In this document: piece by piece, positions 33,717 through 41,329 of the stretch
How the letters are laid out: every line of letters starts with the position of its first letter
Numbering within the stretch: the first letter of the stretch is position 1
Source: Tardiphaga robiniae
GTDB taxonomy: Bacteria > Pseudomonadota > Alphaproteobacteria > Rhizobiales > Xanthobacteraceae
Direction of reading: 5' to 3'
Assembly (NCBI RefSeq): GCF_001618955.1
Contig: NZ_LVYV01000011.1
Location: forward strand, 1 to 64,000
DNA: 64,000 nt
Notes under the pieces: model-generated
The model's input: the letters and a program-made list of their open reading frames with translations, nothing else
The model's database searches: none
Told to the model about the DNA's origin: nothing
Made by a program: the position numbers and the translations under genes

Positions 33717-34286
33717 TTATCCTTTCAGCGACGCGTCGAGCGCGGCGTTGACGGCGCCTGCATCCGGGCTGATGCCCGTCAGGCGTTCGACGATCGCCGA
33801 GGCCGTGTCCGCAGCAATGCTGCGCACATTGCCCATCGCCGTTGTGCGGGTGGTGGCAATGGTCTGCTCCGCTGCAGCAAGCTTGCTGGCAAGGCTCTCT
33901 TCGAGCTTCGCCTTGGCCTGCTCCTGTTCGGCATTGAGCTTCTCACGAACCTCGGTCGCCATCGCCTGCGCCTTGGCGCGGGCATTGGCGAGTTCGGTTT
34001 CGTAAGCCTTCAATGCAGCGTCGGAATCGCCCTTGAGCTTGGCAGCTTCGTTCAGGTCCGTATCGAGAACCTGCTGACGGGCCGCAAGCACGCCGCCGAC
34101 GCGGGGCAGCGCCAGACGCGACACGATCAGATAGAGCAAGCCGAACGCGATCGCGAACGACACCAGCTGTGAAGCGAAGGTGTTGCTCTCGAACGGCGGA
34201 AACGACGCCTTGTGACCACCGTCTGCCGCAGTGTGTGCGGCAGTCCCGTGATCGGCGCCCTTGGATTTGCCCTGACCTTCAGCCAC
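33717..34286 (-). CDS. atpF2: ATP synthase Fo subunit b'
   Basis: A 189-residue second b-type stator subunit, as found in phototrophs and many alphaproteobacteria. A short Gly/His-rich N-terminus precedes a membrane helix ([19 protein letters not shown], about 38-56) and a long coiled coil (about 60-165). I set the start at GTG 34286 since AAGGAG lies 6 bases upstream (34293-34298) and homologues begin MAEGQGK-like; the in-frame 34331 start is unsupported. It lies between atpE and atpF. Confidence 0.94.
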   Translation of the reverse strand: MAEGQGKSKGADHGTAAHTAADGGHKASFPPFESNTFASQLVSFAIAFGLLYLIVSRLALPRVGGVLAARQQVLDTDLNEAAKLKGDSDAALKAYETELANARAKAQAMATEVREKLNAEQEQAKAKLEESLASKLAAAEQTIATTRTTAMGNVRSIAADTASAIVERLTGISPDAGAVNAALDASLKG

Positions 34287-34348
34287 AGCAGTCTCCTTAT
34301 CGATCGGAAGCGCTCCAGGATGGAGCGGCAACCGGATCCGTTTTCAGC

Positions 34349-34576
34349 TTAGACGGCGAACAGCAGCAGCAGCGCGATCAGCAGCGAGAAGATGCCGAGC
34401 GCTTCGGTCACGGCGAAGCCGAAGATCAGGTTAGCGAACTGGCCCTGGGAAGCCGACGGATTGCGGAGCGCACCGTTGAGGAACTGGCTGAAGATCATGC
34501 CGACGCCGATGCCAGCGCCACCCATGCCGAGACAAGCAATGCCGGCGCCGATGTACTTCGCTGCGATGGGATCCAT
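34349..34576 (-). CDS. atpE: ATP synthase Fo subunit c
   Basis: The 75-residue proteolipid forms the rotor ring. Two membrane helices are joined by a polar loop ([15 protein letters not shown]). The first helix contains the Gly-rich [17 protein letters not shown] pattern for tight packing, and the proton-carrying acid is the Glu in [20 protein letters not shown] of the second helix. Length and loop are normal for H+-type alphaproteobacterial subunits; no Na+-binding signature is evident. Confidence 0.97.
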   Translation of the reverse strand: MDPIAAKYIGAGIACLGMGGAGIGVGMIFSQFLNGALRNPSASQGQFANLIFGFAVTEALGIFSLLIALLLLFAV

Positions 34577-34649
34577 AGTAAAACTCCTTCTTGGGATAGG
34601 GATTTAGACGGTTGAGGGTGAATTCCGCCAGGACACTAAGAAGCGATGG

Positions 34650-35399
34650 TTAGTGGCCCGGATGAAGTGCGTCGTTGAGATAGATGCAGGTCAGGATCGT
34701 GAACACATAGGCCTGCAGGAAGGCGACCAGCAGTTCCAGCGCGGTCAGCGCCGTGGTCATGGCCAGCGGCAGCACCGAACCGAAAATGCCGAGTGCGCCG
34801 AGTGCGCTGAGCGAGGTTACGAAGCCGGCAAAAACCTTCAGCGTGATGTGGCCGGCCAGCATGTTGGCGAACAGACGAACCGAATGCGACACCGGGCGGG
34901 ACAGGAACGAGATCACCTCGATCACCGTGACCAGCGGCAGGATGTAAATCGGAATACCGTGCGGCACGAACAGCTTGAAGAAGCCGAGGCCGTTTTTGTA
35001 GAGGCCGTAGAGCAGCACGGTCAGGAACACCATCAATGCCAGGGCGACGGCGACGATCAGATGGCTGGTGACGGTGAAGGTATAGGGGATGATGCCGATC
35101 AGATTCGCCGTCAGGATGAACATGAACAGCGAGAACACGAACGGGAAGAACTTCATCCCTTCTTCACCGATGCTACTGCGCACCGTATTCGAGACGAATT
35201 CGAAGGACAGTTCGGCGACCGACTGGAAACGGTTCGGGATCAGCGCACGTCCGGCGCTGCCGCCGATCATCAGCAGCGACACGACGGCGACGGCGCCGAA
35301 CATATAGGCCGATGAGTTGGTGAAGGCGATTTCCTGATTGCCGATATGGCCCAGGGTGAAGATCTTGTGGATCTCAAATTGATGGATCGGATCGGCCAT
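34650..35399 (-). CDS. atpB: ATP synthase Fo subunit a
   Basis: This 249-residue subunit forms the proton half-channels beside the c-ring. It has five to six membrane helices; the essential Arg lies in [21 protein letters not shown], and the final helix carries [20 protein letters not shown]. The start [14 protein letters not shown] at 35399 matches homologues, whereas the upstream in-frame start at 35459 adds a basic leader not seen in the family. It lies between atpI and atpE in the Fo operon, which in this bacterial group is separate from the F1 genes. Confidence 0.97.
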   Translation of the reverse strand: MADPIHQFEIHKIFTLGHIGNQEIAFTNSSAYMFGAVAVVSLLMIGGSAGRALIPNRFQSVAELSFEFVSNTVRSSIGEEGMKFFPFVFSLFMFILTANLIGIIPYTFTVTSHLIVAVALALMVFLTVLLYGLYKNGLGFFKLFVPHGIPIYILPLVTVIEVISFLSRPVSHSVRLFANMLAGHITLKVFAGFVTSLSALGALGIFGSVLPLAMTTALTALELLVAFLQAYVFTILTCIYLNDALHPGH

Positions 35400-35503
35400 C
35401 CACGTCGGTCTTTCAATTCGGCCGGAACGTCCGGCGTTTCCTTGCCGGACAGCCGGCACTCAAATGCTGCGCCAACGACGCAGAGGTCTTGGGCGCGAAT
35501 TTC

Positions 35504-35881
35504 TTATTCCGCTTTTTTCCCGACACCAGCCGAGCGCATCACGTTCATCACGCCGGCGACGAAACCGAGCAGCATGAGAACGATCAGCCCCCACGGCGAT
35601 GTCGACAGCAAACGATCGAAGCCCCAGCCCAGAATCGTTCCGACGACGACGCCCGCGACCAGTTCCGAAGAAAGACGGAGACCCACCGCCATGGCTGATG
35701 CCCTGGACTGCGCGTTTCCGCTTCCAGTTTCGGATTGGTCAGTCTGAAGTTTGCGCTCATCCTGAAGTTTGGACAGACGCTGATTCAGACTTCCGAGCCT
35801 TGCGGAAAGCGCAGCCTCATCGGGAGACGATTTGCCATCGTTTCCGCGTTCACTGTCATCGTCCCGTGTGCCGTTCGTCAT
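35504..35881 (-). CDS. atpI: ATP synthase accessory protein AtpI/AtpZ
   Basis: A 125-residue protein with a charged N-terminal half (coiled-coil-like LSARLGSLNQRLSKLQDE) and two membrane helices at about 70-88 and 95-115 (ELVAGVVVGTILGWGFDR; WGLIVLMLLGFVAGVMNVM). This is the F0F1 subunit I/AtpZ type, first gene of the Fo operon. AtpI is implicated in c-ring assembly or Mg2+ supply; it is not needed for catalysis. Confidence 0.92.
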   Translation of the reverse strand: MTNGTRDDDSERGNDGKSSPDEAALSARLGSLNQRLSKLQDERKLQTDQSETGSGNAQSRASAMAVGLRLSSELVAGVVVGTILGWGFDRLLSTSPWGLIVLMLLGFVAGVMNVMRSAGVGKKAE

Positions 35882-36156
35882 GCTTGCGACACTCGAAATA
35901 ACGCTGCAAATGCTGGAAATAACGCCCCATCACCCTTCAAAGCCGGGCGGACCATACTTAGCGCATCTTGCCAAGTCAAGATTCGCTGATCGCCTGTTAG
36001 TGCTTTGATTCATTTGATTTTATTGACGAAATTCGAATCCCGCTGCGCGGGATCGCCGCAGCGCAAGAATGACTTTCGAGGTGATCTATCTTGCACGGCG
36101 CAGGGCGCTCTGTTGGAGTACCGCAGAGTTTGAAAACGCCCCTGCCGGAGCCCGGA

Positions 36157-36780
36157 ATGTCTCAAGAGATCGACTACTATTTTTCGCTGCCATCGCCCTG
36201 GGCCTATATCGGCCACACGCTCTTTCGCGATCTCGTAAGTACTTATGATCTCAAGGTGAATCACAAGCCGGTATTTCTCGGTGATCTGTTTTCGGAAACC
36301 GGCGGCCTCCCGCTCGGCAAGCGTCATCCGGTGCGGCAGCACTACCGGATGCTTGAATTGCAGCGCTGGCGCGACAAACGCGGTCTCGATTTCCATCTGC
36401 AGCCGAAGAACTGGCCATTCGATGGCCGACTCGCCGATGGTCTGGTGATCGCGGCGCTCGATGCCGGACACGATCCGGACCCGTTCCTGCGCCGCGCGTT
36501 TCCTGCGGTCTGGGAAGGTCAGCTCAATCTTGGCGACACGGCCGTGCTGACCAGGCTGGCGGATGATTCGGGGCTGCCGGGCGCGAAACTCGTAGAGCGC
36601 GCGGCGTCGAGCGATGTGGCTGCGAAATACGAACAGAACCGTCAGGAGGCGATTGCGGCCGACGTGTTCGGCTCGCCGGCCTATGTGCTCAACGGTGAAG
36701 TATTTTGGGGGCAGGATCGGCTCGAATTGCTGGCTGATGCGTTGAAGGCGAAGCGGGCGCCTTTCAAATCTCAAATCTGA
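36157..36780 (+). CDS. DsbA-fold 2-hydroxychromene-2-carboxylate isomerase family protein
   Basis: A 207-residue glutathione-dependent isomerase-like protein (HCCA isomerase / kappa-GST type). N-terminal IDYYFSLPSPWAYIGHTLF has the catalytic Ser position (SPW) used in place of the Cys of DsbA; the cis-Pro loop is seen in DVFGSPAYVLNGEVFWGQDRL. In naphthalene degradation this enzyme isomerises 2-hydroxychromene-2-carboxylate, but most genomic members have unknown substrates. The start at 36157 matches the domain start; the upstream codon at 36091 adds an unrelated leader. Confidence 0.88.
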   Translation: MSQEIDYYFSLPSPWAYIGHTLFRDLVSTYDLKVNHKPVFLGDLFSETGGLPLGKRHPVRQHYRMLELQRWRDKRGLDFHLQPKNWPFDGRLADGLVIAALDAGHDPDPFLRRAFPAVWEGQLNLGDTAVLTRLADDSGLPGAKLVERAASSDVAAKYEQNRQEAIAADVFGSPAYVLNGEVFWGQDRLELLADALKAKRAPFKSQI

Positions 36781-36836
36781 GCACATCTGAGAGTAAAGGC
36801 GGCTATCGCCCCGAACTCGCAACGCGGAGCATCTCC

Positions 36837-37373
36837 ATGAAGAATGCTGTGGTGCGTTTTACCTCCCCCGGGCAGCCCATGCGGTACGTTGCGTGGGTTG
36901 GCGCGGTTCTGATGGCCGGGATCGTCAGTGCGTCTGCGCAGGCCCTCCCGGATATCGAGAATGGCCGTTATTCACTGTCGCCGATCGCTGAAGGCGTCAT
37001 CCGCCTCGATACCCGCACCGGCACAGTTTCGACGTGCACGGATAAGGGATCCGGCTGGGCCTGCTATGTTTTGCCGGATGAACGTGCCGCGCTCGATACC
37101 GAGATCGGGCGGTTGCAGAAGGACAACGACAAGCTGAAGGCGGAGTTTGCCCAGCGCGGTCCAGCCGTCGCCGGCAAGACCGATGAAGCGCTCCCGAAGC
37201 AGGATTCGCTGAAGCCCGGGAAGTCAGGGAGTGCGGATGGCGAGAGGAAGATCGAGATTCCGCTGCCGAGCGAACGCGACGTCGATCGGGTCATGGCCTT
37301 TGTCGAAAACGCGTGGCGTCGCCTTGTCGACATGGCCAGCCGCATCCAGCGCGATTCCGGCGGGAAGATCTGA
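36837..37373 (+). CDS. Exported coiled-coil protein of unknown function
   Basis: A 178-residue protein with an N-terminal signal region (YVAWVGAVLMAGIVSASAQA, about 17-36). A short beta-rich segment follows (NGRYSLSPIAEGVIRLDTRTGTVSTC ... GWACYVLPDERAAL) with two Cys, then a coiled coil (LDTEIGRLQKDNDKLKAEF, about 86-104), a Lys/Gly-rich linker, and a C-terminal amphipathic helix (DRVMAFVENAWRRLVDMASR). I do not recognise the family, but similar small periplasmic proteins occur in Bradyrhizobium relatives. It lies about 55 bp after the isomerase gene. Confidence 0.75.
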   Translation: MKNAVVRFTSPGQPMRYVAWVGAVLMAGIVSASAQALPDIENGRYSLSPIAEGVIRLDTRTGTVSTCTDKGSGWACYVLPDERAALDTEIGRLQKDNDKLKAEFAQRGPAVAGKTDEALPKQDSLKPGKSGSADGERKIEIPLPSERDVDRVMAFVENAWRRLVDMASRIQRDSGGKI

Positions 37374-37518
37374 GCGCTGCCGGTTGCGCTACGGATGGCG
37401 GTGCTCACATCGTTGATTGATGTGGTGCGCGGGGTCTTTTGCCGCGATATCGAGAGTAGTTCAGCACAAGCAGACAGGAGCCAAATCGTACGTTTTCGAC
37501 TCAAGGGAGGCCACTTTG

Positions 37519-37740
37519 ATGCCGAGATTTTATTTCGATCTGGTCGACGGGACGACCGTGCCCGACGCTTCCGGGCAGATTTTGCGCAATGAATTGCTGG
37601 CCGCTGAGGTCGCCGACAAGCTCGCAGGCGATATTTACAAGATCAGGCCTGAGCTCCGCGGCAAGCACTTCGCCATTTCCGTCCGCAACGAGGAGGGCGA
37701 TGAAATTCACCGCGCAGACGTGGTTAGCTCTGACGATTAA
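37519..37740 (+). CDS. DUF6894-type small protein
   Basis: A 73-residue protein beginning MPRFYFDLVDGTTVPDASG, the conserved opening of the DUF6894 family that is often multicopy in rhizobia and methylobacteria. The rest is a short alpha-beta sequence ending in HRADVVSSDD. The ATG at 37519 is preceded at 8 bases by AAGGGAGG, one of the strongest ribosome sites in the window. Function is unknown; related genes are often thought to be stress-linked. The upstream in-frame extension is unsupported. Confidence 0.82.
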   Translation: MPRFYFDLVDGTTVPDASGQILRNELLAAEVADKLAGDIYKIRPELRGKHFAISVRNEEGDEIHRADVVSSDD

Positions 37741-37755
37741 CGCAGTGCGCAGCTC

Positions 37756-37917
37756 TTATTTGCGGTCGAGCCCAATATTGTCGCCGTCGCCATGGATGGT
37801 GTCGCGGTCCGCTTGATCGGTGTTGTCTGCGTCCTTGATGACAGCTTTCTCCCGCGCGCGCTGTTCGTCCTTGCGTGGCCCCGGCCCCGGAATGTCCCTT
37901 GACGTCTTAGGCTTCAT
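37756..37917 (-). CDS. Small hydrophilic protein (53 aa), unknown function
   Basis: A 53-residue highly charged peptide, MKPKTSRDIPGPGPRKDEQ at the start and HGDGDNIGLDRK at the end. The start at 37917 has AAGGGA upstream on the minus strand, and the stop is TAA at 37756-37758. It is convergent with the DUF6894 gene (15-bp gap). The composition (Lys, Asp, Pro, Gly, no hydrophobic core) suggests an intrinsically disordered protein. The long in-frame extension to 38250 overlaps the YjbQ gene antisense and was not used. Confidence 0.6.
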   Translation of the reverse strand: MKPKTSRDIPGPGPRKDEQRAREKAVIKDADNTDQADRDTIHGDGDNIGLDRK

Positions 37918-38008
37918 GGCGTTTTCCCTTGTCCATCCTGATTGAAGTGGGAACGCGATATGCGCGTTTTGGTTCATCAGAAGATCTACCAGTCGAAAGG
38001 TTAGTGTC

Positions 38009-38479
38009 GTGACATCTGCCAGATCCATCACGCACAGCGCGCCGTCTGCAATTCGCATCGAAACCGTCGTGTCGTCGCTACTGACGGTGCAGACATCCGG
38101 TGCAGGTTTCGTCGATCTGACCCGCGAGGTCGGCAAATTCCTGAGCGAGATCGGCGCCCGGGAAGGGGCATTGACGCTGTTCATCCGCCATACCTCAGCG
38201 TCGCTCACCATCCAGGAAAACGCCGATCCCTCCGTGCTGGTCGATCTCATGACAACGCTCGATCGTCTTGCGCCTCAGGATTTCAATTGGACGCACGATA
38301 CGGAGGGTCCCGACGACATGCCGGCGCATGTTCGTACCATGCTGACCGAAACCTCGCTGCACATCCCCGTTCTGTCAGGCAAGCTCGCGCTTGGAACCTG
38401 GCAGGGAATCTATCTGATCGAACACCGCGCCCGCCCGCATCGCCGCGAGGTGGTGCTGCAGTTCGTCGGCGCGACCTGA
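38009..38479 (+). CDS. YjbQ / UPF0047 family protein
   Basis: A 156-residue protein of the YjbQ family, some members of which have weak thiamine-phosphate synthase activity. Conserved parts are TLFIRHTSASLTIQENADP, WTHDTEGPDDMPAHVRTML and LGTWQGIYLIEHRARPHRRE, which together supply the His/Asp/Glu metal site of the trimer. It uses GTG 38009 as start; no upstream ATG is in frame. It is convergent with the MFS gene, with a terminator between them. Confidence 0.9.
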   Translation: MTSARSITHSAPSAIRIETVVSSLLTVQTSGAGFVDLTREVGKFLSEIGAREGALTLFIRHTSASLTIQENADPSVLVDLMTTLDRLAPQDFNWTHDTEGPDDMPAHVRTMLTETSLHIPVLSGKLALGTWQGIYLIEHRARPHRREVVLQFVGAT

Positions 38480-38500
38480 CGCTCGCAGATCTGCTGAAAC

Positions 38501-38531
38501 AAAAAAAAAGGCCGCGGATTGCTCCGCGGCC
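38501..38531 (-). terminator. Terminator of the MHS transporter gene
   Basis: GGCCGCGGA (38510-38518) pairs with TCCGCGGCC (38523-38531) around TTGC. On the minus strand the stem is followed by nine T, which ends the transporter transcript; on the plus strand it may also end the YjbQ transcript (GGTTTGTTG). Confidence 0.9.
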
Positions 38532-38582
38532 GGTTTGTTGTCGTCGCGTCTGCGGGCGGCCTGGGCCGCCGGCTTTGCGGAG

Positions 38583-40274
38583 TTAGTTGGCGGCGATATC
38601 GACGTCCTTGGTTTCCGGCAGGAAGAAGATGCCGATGACCACGGTGATTGCCGCGAAGATCACGGGATACCAGAGACCGGCATAGATATCGCCGGTCGAA
38701 GCCACGATGGCGAATGCGGTCGCCGGGAGAAGTCCGCCGAACCAGCCGTTACCGATGTGGTAGGGCAGCGACATCGAGGTGTAGCGGATCTTGGTCGGGA
38801 ACAGTTCGACCAGCATCGCCGCGATCGGCCCGTAGACCATGGTGACGAACAGCACCAGCACGAACAGCAGTCCAATCACGGCCGCGACCTGCGGACGGAA
38901 GATATCGAACGGATGCGCCATCTTCACGATCTGCGCGTCGCCCGCCTTCGGATAGCCCGCCGCCTGAACCGCTGCGAGAACCTGCGGGTTTGACGCCGCT
39001 GCTGCGGTGTAGGGCACGTCCTTGCCGTTGACGACGACCTTCACGCCCGAGCCCGCTGCACCGTAGGCGGTCGAGTACTTGACCGACGACTGGGCCAGAT
39101 AGGCGCGGGCCGTATCGCAAGGCGTGGAGAACACGCGGGTGCCGACCGGGTTGAACAGATCGCCGCACAGTGCGGGATCTGAAACGACTTCCACCTTCAC
39201 GGTCTCGATCGCCTTTTCCAGCGTCGGGTTGGCGTTGGTGGTGATCATCCGGAAGATCGGGAAGAAGGTCAGCGCCGCGATCAGGCAGCCTGCCAGAATG
39301 ATCGGCTTGCGGCCGATCTTGTCGGACAGGGCGCCCCAGAACACGAAGAAGCCGGTGCCGAGCAGCAGCGACCACGCGATCAGGAGGTTCGCGGTGTAGC
39401 CGTCGACCTTGAGGATCGATTGCATGAAGAACAGCGCGTAGAATTGGCCGGTGTACCAGACCACGCCCTGGCCCATCACGCCGCCGAACAGTGCGATCAG
39501 CACGATCTTGGCGTTGCTCCAGTTGGCGAAGGCTTCGGTCAGCGGAGCCTTGGAGCCCTTGCCCTCGTCCTTCATCTTCTGGAACACGGGCGATTCATTC
39601 AGGCGCAGACGGATCCAGACCGAGATGCCGAGCAGAACCACCGAGACCAGGAACGGAATACGCCAGCCCCAGGCGGCGAATTCGGGTTCGCCGAGAATCG
39701 TACGGGTGAACAGGATCACCAGCAGCGACAGGAACAGGCCGAGCGTGGCCGTGGTCTGAATGAACGAGGTGTAGTAGCCGCGCTTGCCGGCCGGTGAATG
39801 CTCTGCCACGTAAGTCGCCGCACCGCCATACTCACCGCCGAGCGCAAGGCCCTGCAGCAGGCGCAGGCCGATCAGGATGATCGGAGCCGCGATGCCTATG
39901 GTCGCTGCGTTAGGCAGGATGCCGACGATGAAGGTCGACAGGCCCATGATGAGGATGGTGACGAGGAACGTATACTTGCGGCCGACGATGTCGCCGACGC
40001 GTCCGAACACGATGGCGCCAAACGGACGAACGATGAAGCCCGCGGCGAAGGCCAGCAGCGCGAAGATGTCGCGCGTGGCCTGATTGAACATCGGCAGCTT
40101 GGTGGCGGGATCGATCACGCCGAAGAACTGCGCGCCGATGATGCCGGCCAGCGAGCCGAACAGGTAGAAGTCATACCATTCGAAAACAGTGCCGAGCGAT
40201 GACGCGAAGATGACGAAGCGTTCGTCCTTCGTCATCCCCTGGGCTTTCGCCGATGTTGCTGCGATGGTGGACAT
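38583..40274 (-). CDS. MHS-type MFS transporter with a large periplasmic loop
   Basis: A 563-residue major facilitator of the metabolite:H+ symporter subfamily (ShiA/KgtP/ProP-like). Typical motifs are FEWYDFYLFGSLAGIIG in helix 1, PFGAIVFGRVGDIVGRKYTF in the helix 2-3 loop and GLALGGEYGGAATYVAEHSP in helix 5. The second half carries WGALSDKIGRKPII. Unlike the usual ~440-residue members, about 110 residues (345-455) are inserted in an extracytoplasmic loop, with two Cys near 369 and 385. The substrate is not evident; dicarboxylates, shikimate or betaine are known for relatives. Start 40274 has GGGAG upstream. Confidence 0.92.
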   Translation of the reverse strand: MSTIAATSAKAQGMTKDERFVIFASSLGTVFEWYDFYLFGSLAGIIGAQFFGVIDPATKLPMFNQATRDIFALLAFAAGFIVRPFGAIVFGRVGDIVGRKYTFLVTILIMGLSTFIVGILPNAATIGIAAPIILIGLRLLQGLALGGEYGGAATYVAEHSPAGKRGYYTSFIQTTATLGLFLSLLVILFTRTILGEPEFAAWGWRIPFLVSVVLLGISVWIRLRLNESPVFQKMKDEGKGSKAPLTEAFANWSNAKIVLIALFGGVMGQGVVWYTGQFYALFFMQSILKVDGYTANLLIAWSLLLGTGFFVFWGALSDKIGRKPIILAGCLIAALTFFPIFRMITTNANPTLEKAIETVKVEVVSDPALCGDLFNPVGTRVFSTPCDTARAYLAQSSVKYSTAYGAAGSGVKVVVNGKDVPYTAAAASNPQVLAAVQAAGYPKAGDAQIVKMAHPFDIFRPQVAAVIGLLFVLVLFVTMVYGPIAAMLVELFPTKIRYTSMSLPYHIGNGWFGGLLPATAFAIVASTGDIYAGLWYPVIFAAITVVIGIFFLPETKDVDIAAN

Positions 40275-40646
40275 GTTTGAATCGCTCCCCAAATCCGTTG
40301 CAAAATTTATTGTGGCTTCTCGCTCGCTGCGCCGAACTTCTGTCGGCTCATTGCAGAGAACTTCGATGCAAAAGGTAGCATTGCGGGGAAATGCGACCCA
40401 ATACGACTTTAGGCCGTGCGCAAGGGGCTGTGCGCAGACGTCGCAGTGGCGAAAACGTCCTTCCGGACGTGCGCGTGCATATGAAATATTGCGTTGCACA
40501 ATGGCCCGCGTTCACCAATTTACCGCGTGGCAGCATTGGACGCTTGCAAGACGTTGTCGCGCGGGGGACACTTGTGGCGAAATGCGCTTTTGCGCGTCGT
40601 CTCAACGCGGTCGCTGGTTCGCCGCAAGATTTTTGCATGGATTTTG
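40275..40646. other. Gene-less promoter region between the MHS transporter and the response regulator
   Basis: These 372 bp separate two divergent genes. ORFs that cross it show no coding character. It is AT-richer than its flanks near 40480-40520. I see no perfect palindrome longer than 10 bp and no known RNA. It should hold both promoters. Confidence 0.5.
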
Positions 40647-41324
40647 ATGACCGTTATCGCTCCCTCGCGCCTCATTATTGCCGACGATCATCCGTTGTTC
40701 CGCGGTGCATTGCGGCAGGCGGTCAGCAGTGTGCTGCCGACGACCACGGTCGATGAAGCCGGTACATTCGAGGATCTGACCAAACTGCTGGAACAGGATT
40801 CCGACGTCGATCTGATCCTGCTCGATCTGTCGATGCCCGGGATCAGCGGATTCTCGGGACTGATTTACCTCCGAGCACAGTATCCCGCGATTCCGGTGGT
40901 TATCGTCTCCGCCAGCGATGACGTCGGTACGATCCGCCAATCGCTGGACTTTGGCGCGTCAGGCTTCATTCCAAAGCGCTTCGGTGTGGATACGCTGCGC
41001 GATGCCATCGTGCGCGTGATGGATGGCGACGTCTGGGTTCCACCGGACGTCGACATGTCCGCAGCAGCCGATCCGGAAATGAGCAAACTGCGCGATCGGC
41101 TGGTGACGCTAACGCCGCAGCAGGTCCGCGTGCTGATGATGCTGTCGCAAGGACTGCTCAACAAGCAGATCGCCTATGAGCTTGGCGTGTCCGAGGCGAC
41201 TATCAAGGCGCATGTCTCGGCGATTCTGCAGAAGCTTGGTGTCGAGAGCCGCACCCAGGCCGTGATCGCCGCGGCGAAGATCGCCGGCGGCCAGTGGCGC
41301 CAGGGCGAGCAGACGCCGCAATAA
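40647..41324 (+). CDS. LuxR/NarL-type response regulator
   Basis: A 225-residue two-component regulator. The receiver domain (about 8-125) has the acidic pair Asp13-Asp14 in LIIADDHPLFRGAL, the phospho-acceptor Asp60 in LILLDLSMPGISG, and SASD plus the Lys in GFIPKRFG. The C-terminal LuxR helix-turn-helix (about 155-210) reads LTPQQVRVLMMLSQGLLNKQIAYELGVSEATIKAHVSAIL. It ends 5 bp from the stop of the convergent SSS-histidine kinase, its likely partner; AgmR/ErdR-type regulators of alcohol metabolism pair with related sensors. Confidence 0.93.
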   Translation: MTVIAPSRLIIADDHPLFRGALRQAVSSVLPTTTVDEAGTFEDLTKLLEQDSDVDLILLDLSMPGISGFSGLIYLRAQYPAIPVVIVSASDDVGTIRQSLDFGASGFIPKRFGVDTLRDAIVRVMDGDVWVPPDVDMSAAADPEMSKLRDRLVTLTPQQVRVLMMLSQGLLNKQIAYELGVSEATIKAHVSAILQKLGVESRTQAVIAAAKIAGGQWRQGEQTPQ

Positions 41325-41329
41325 TCGGA

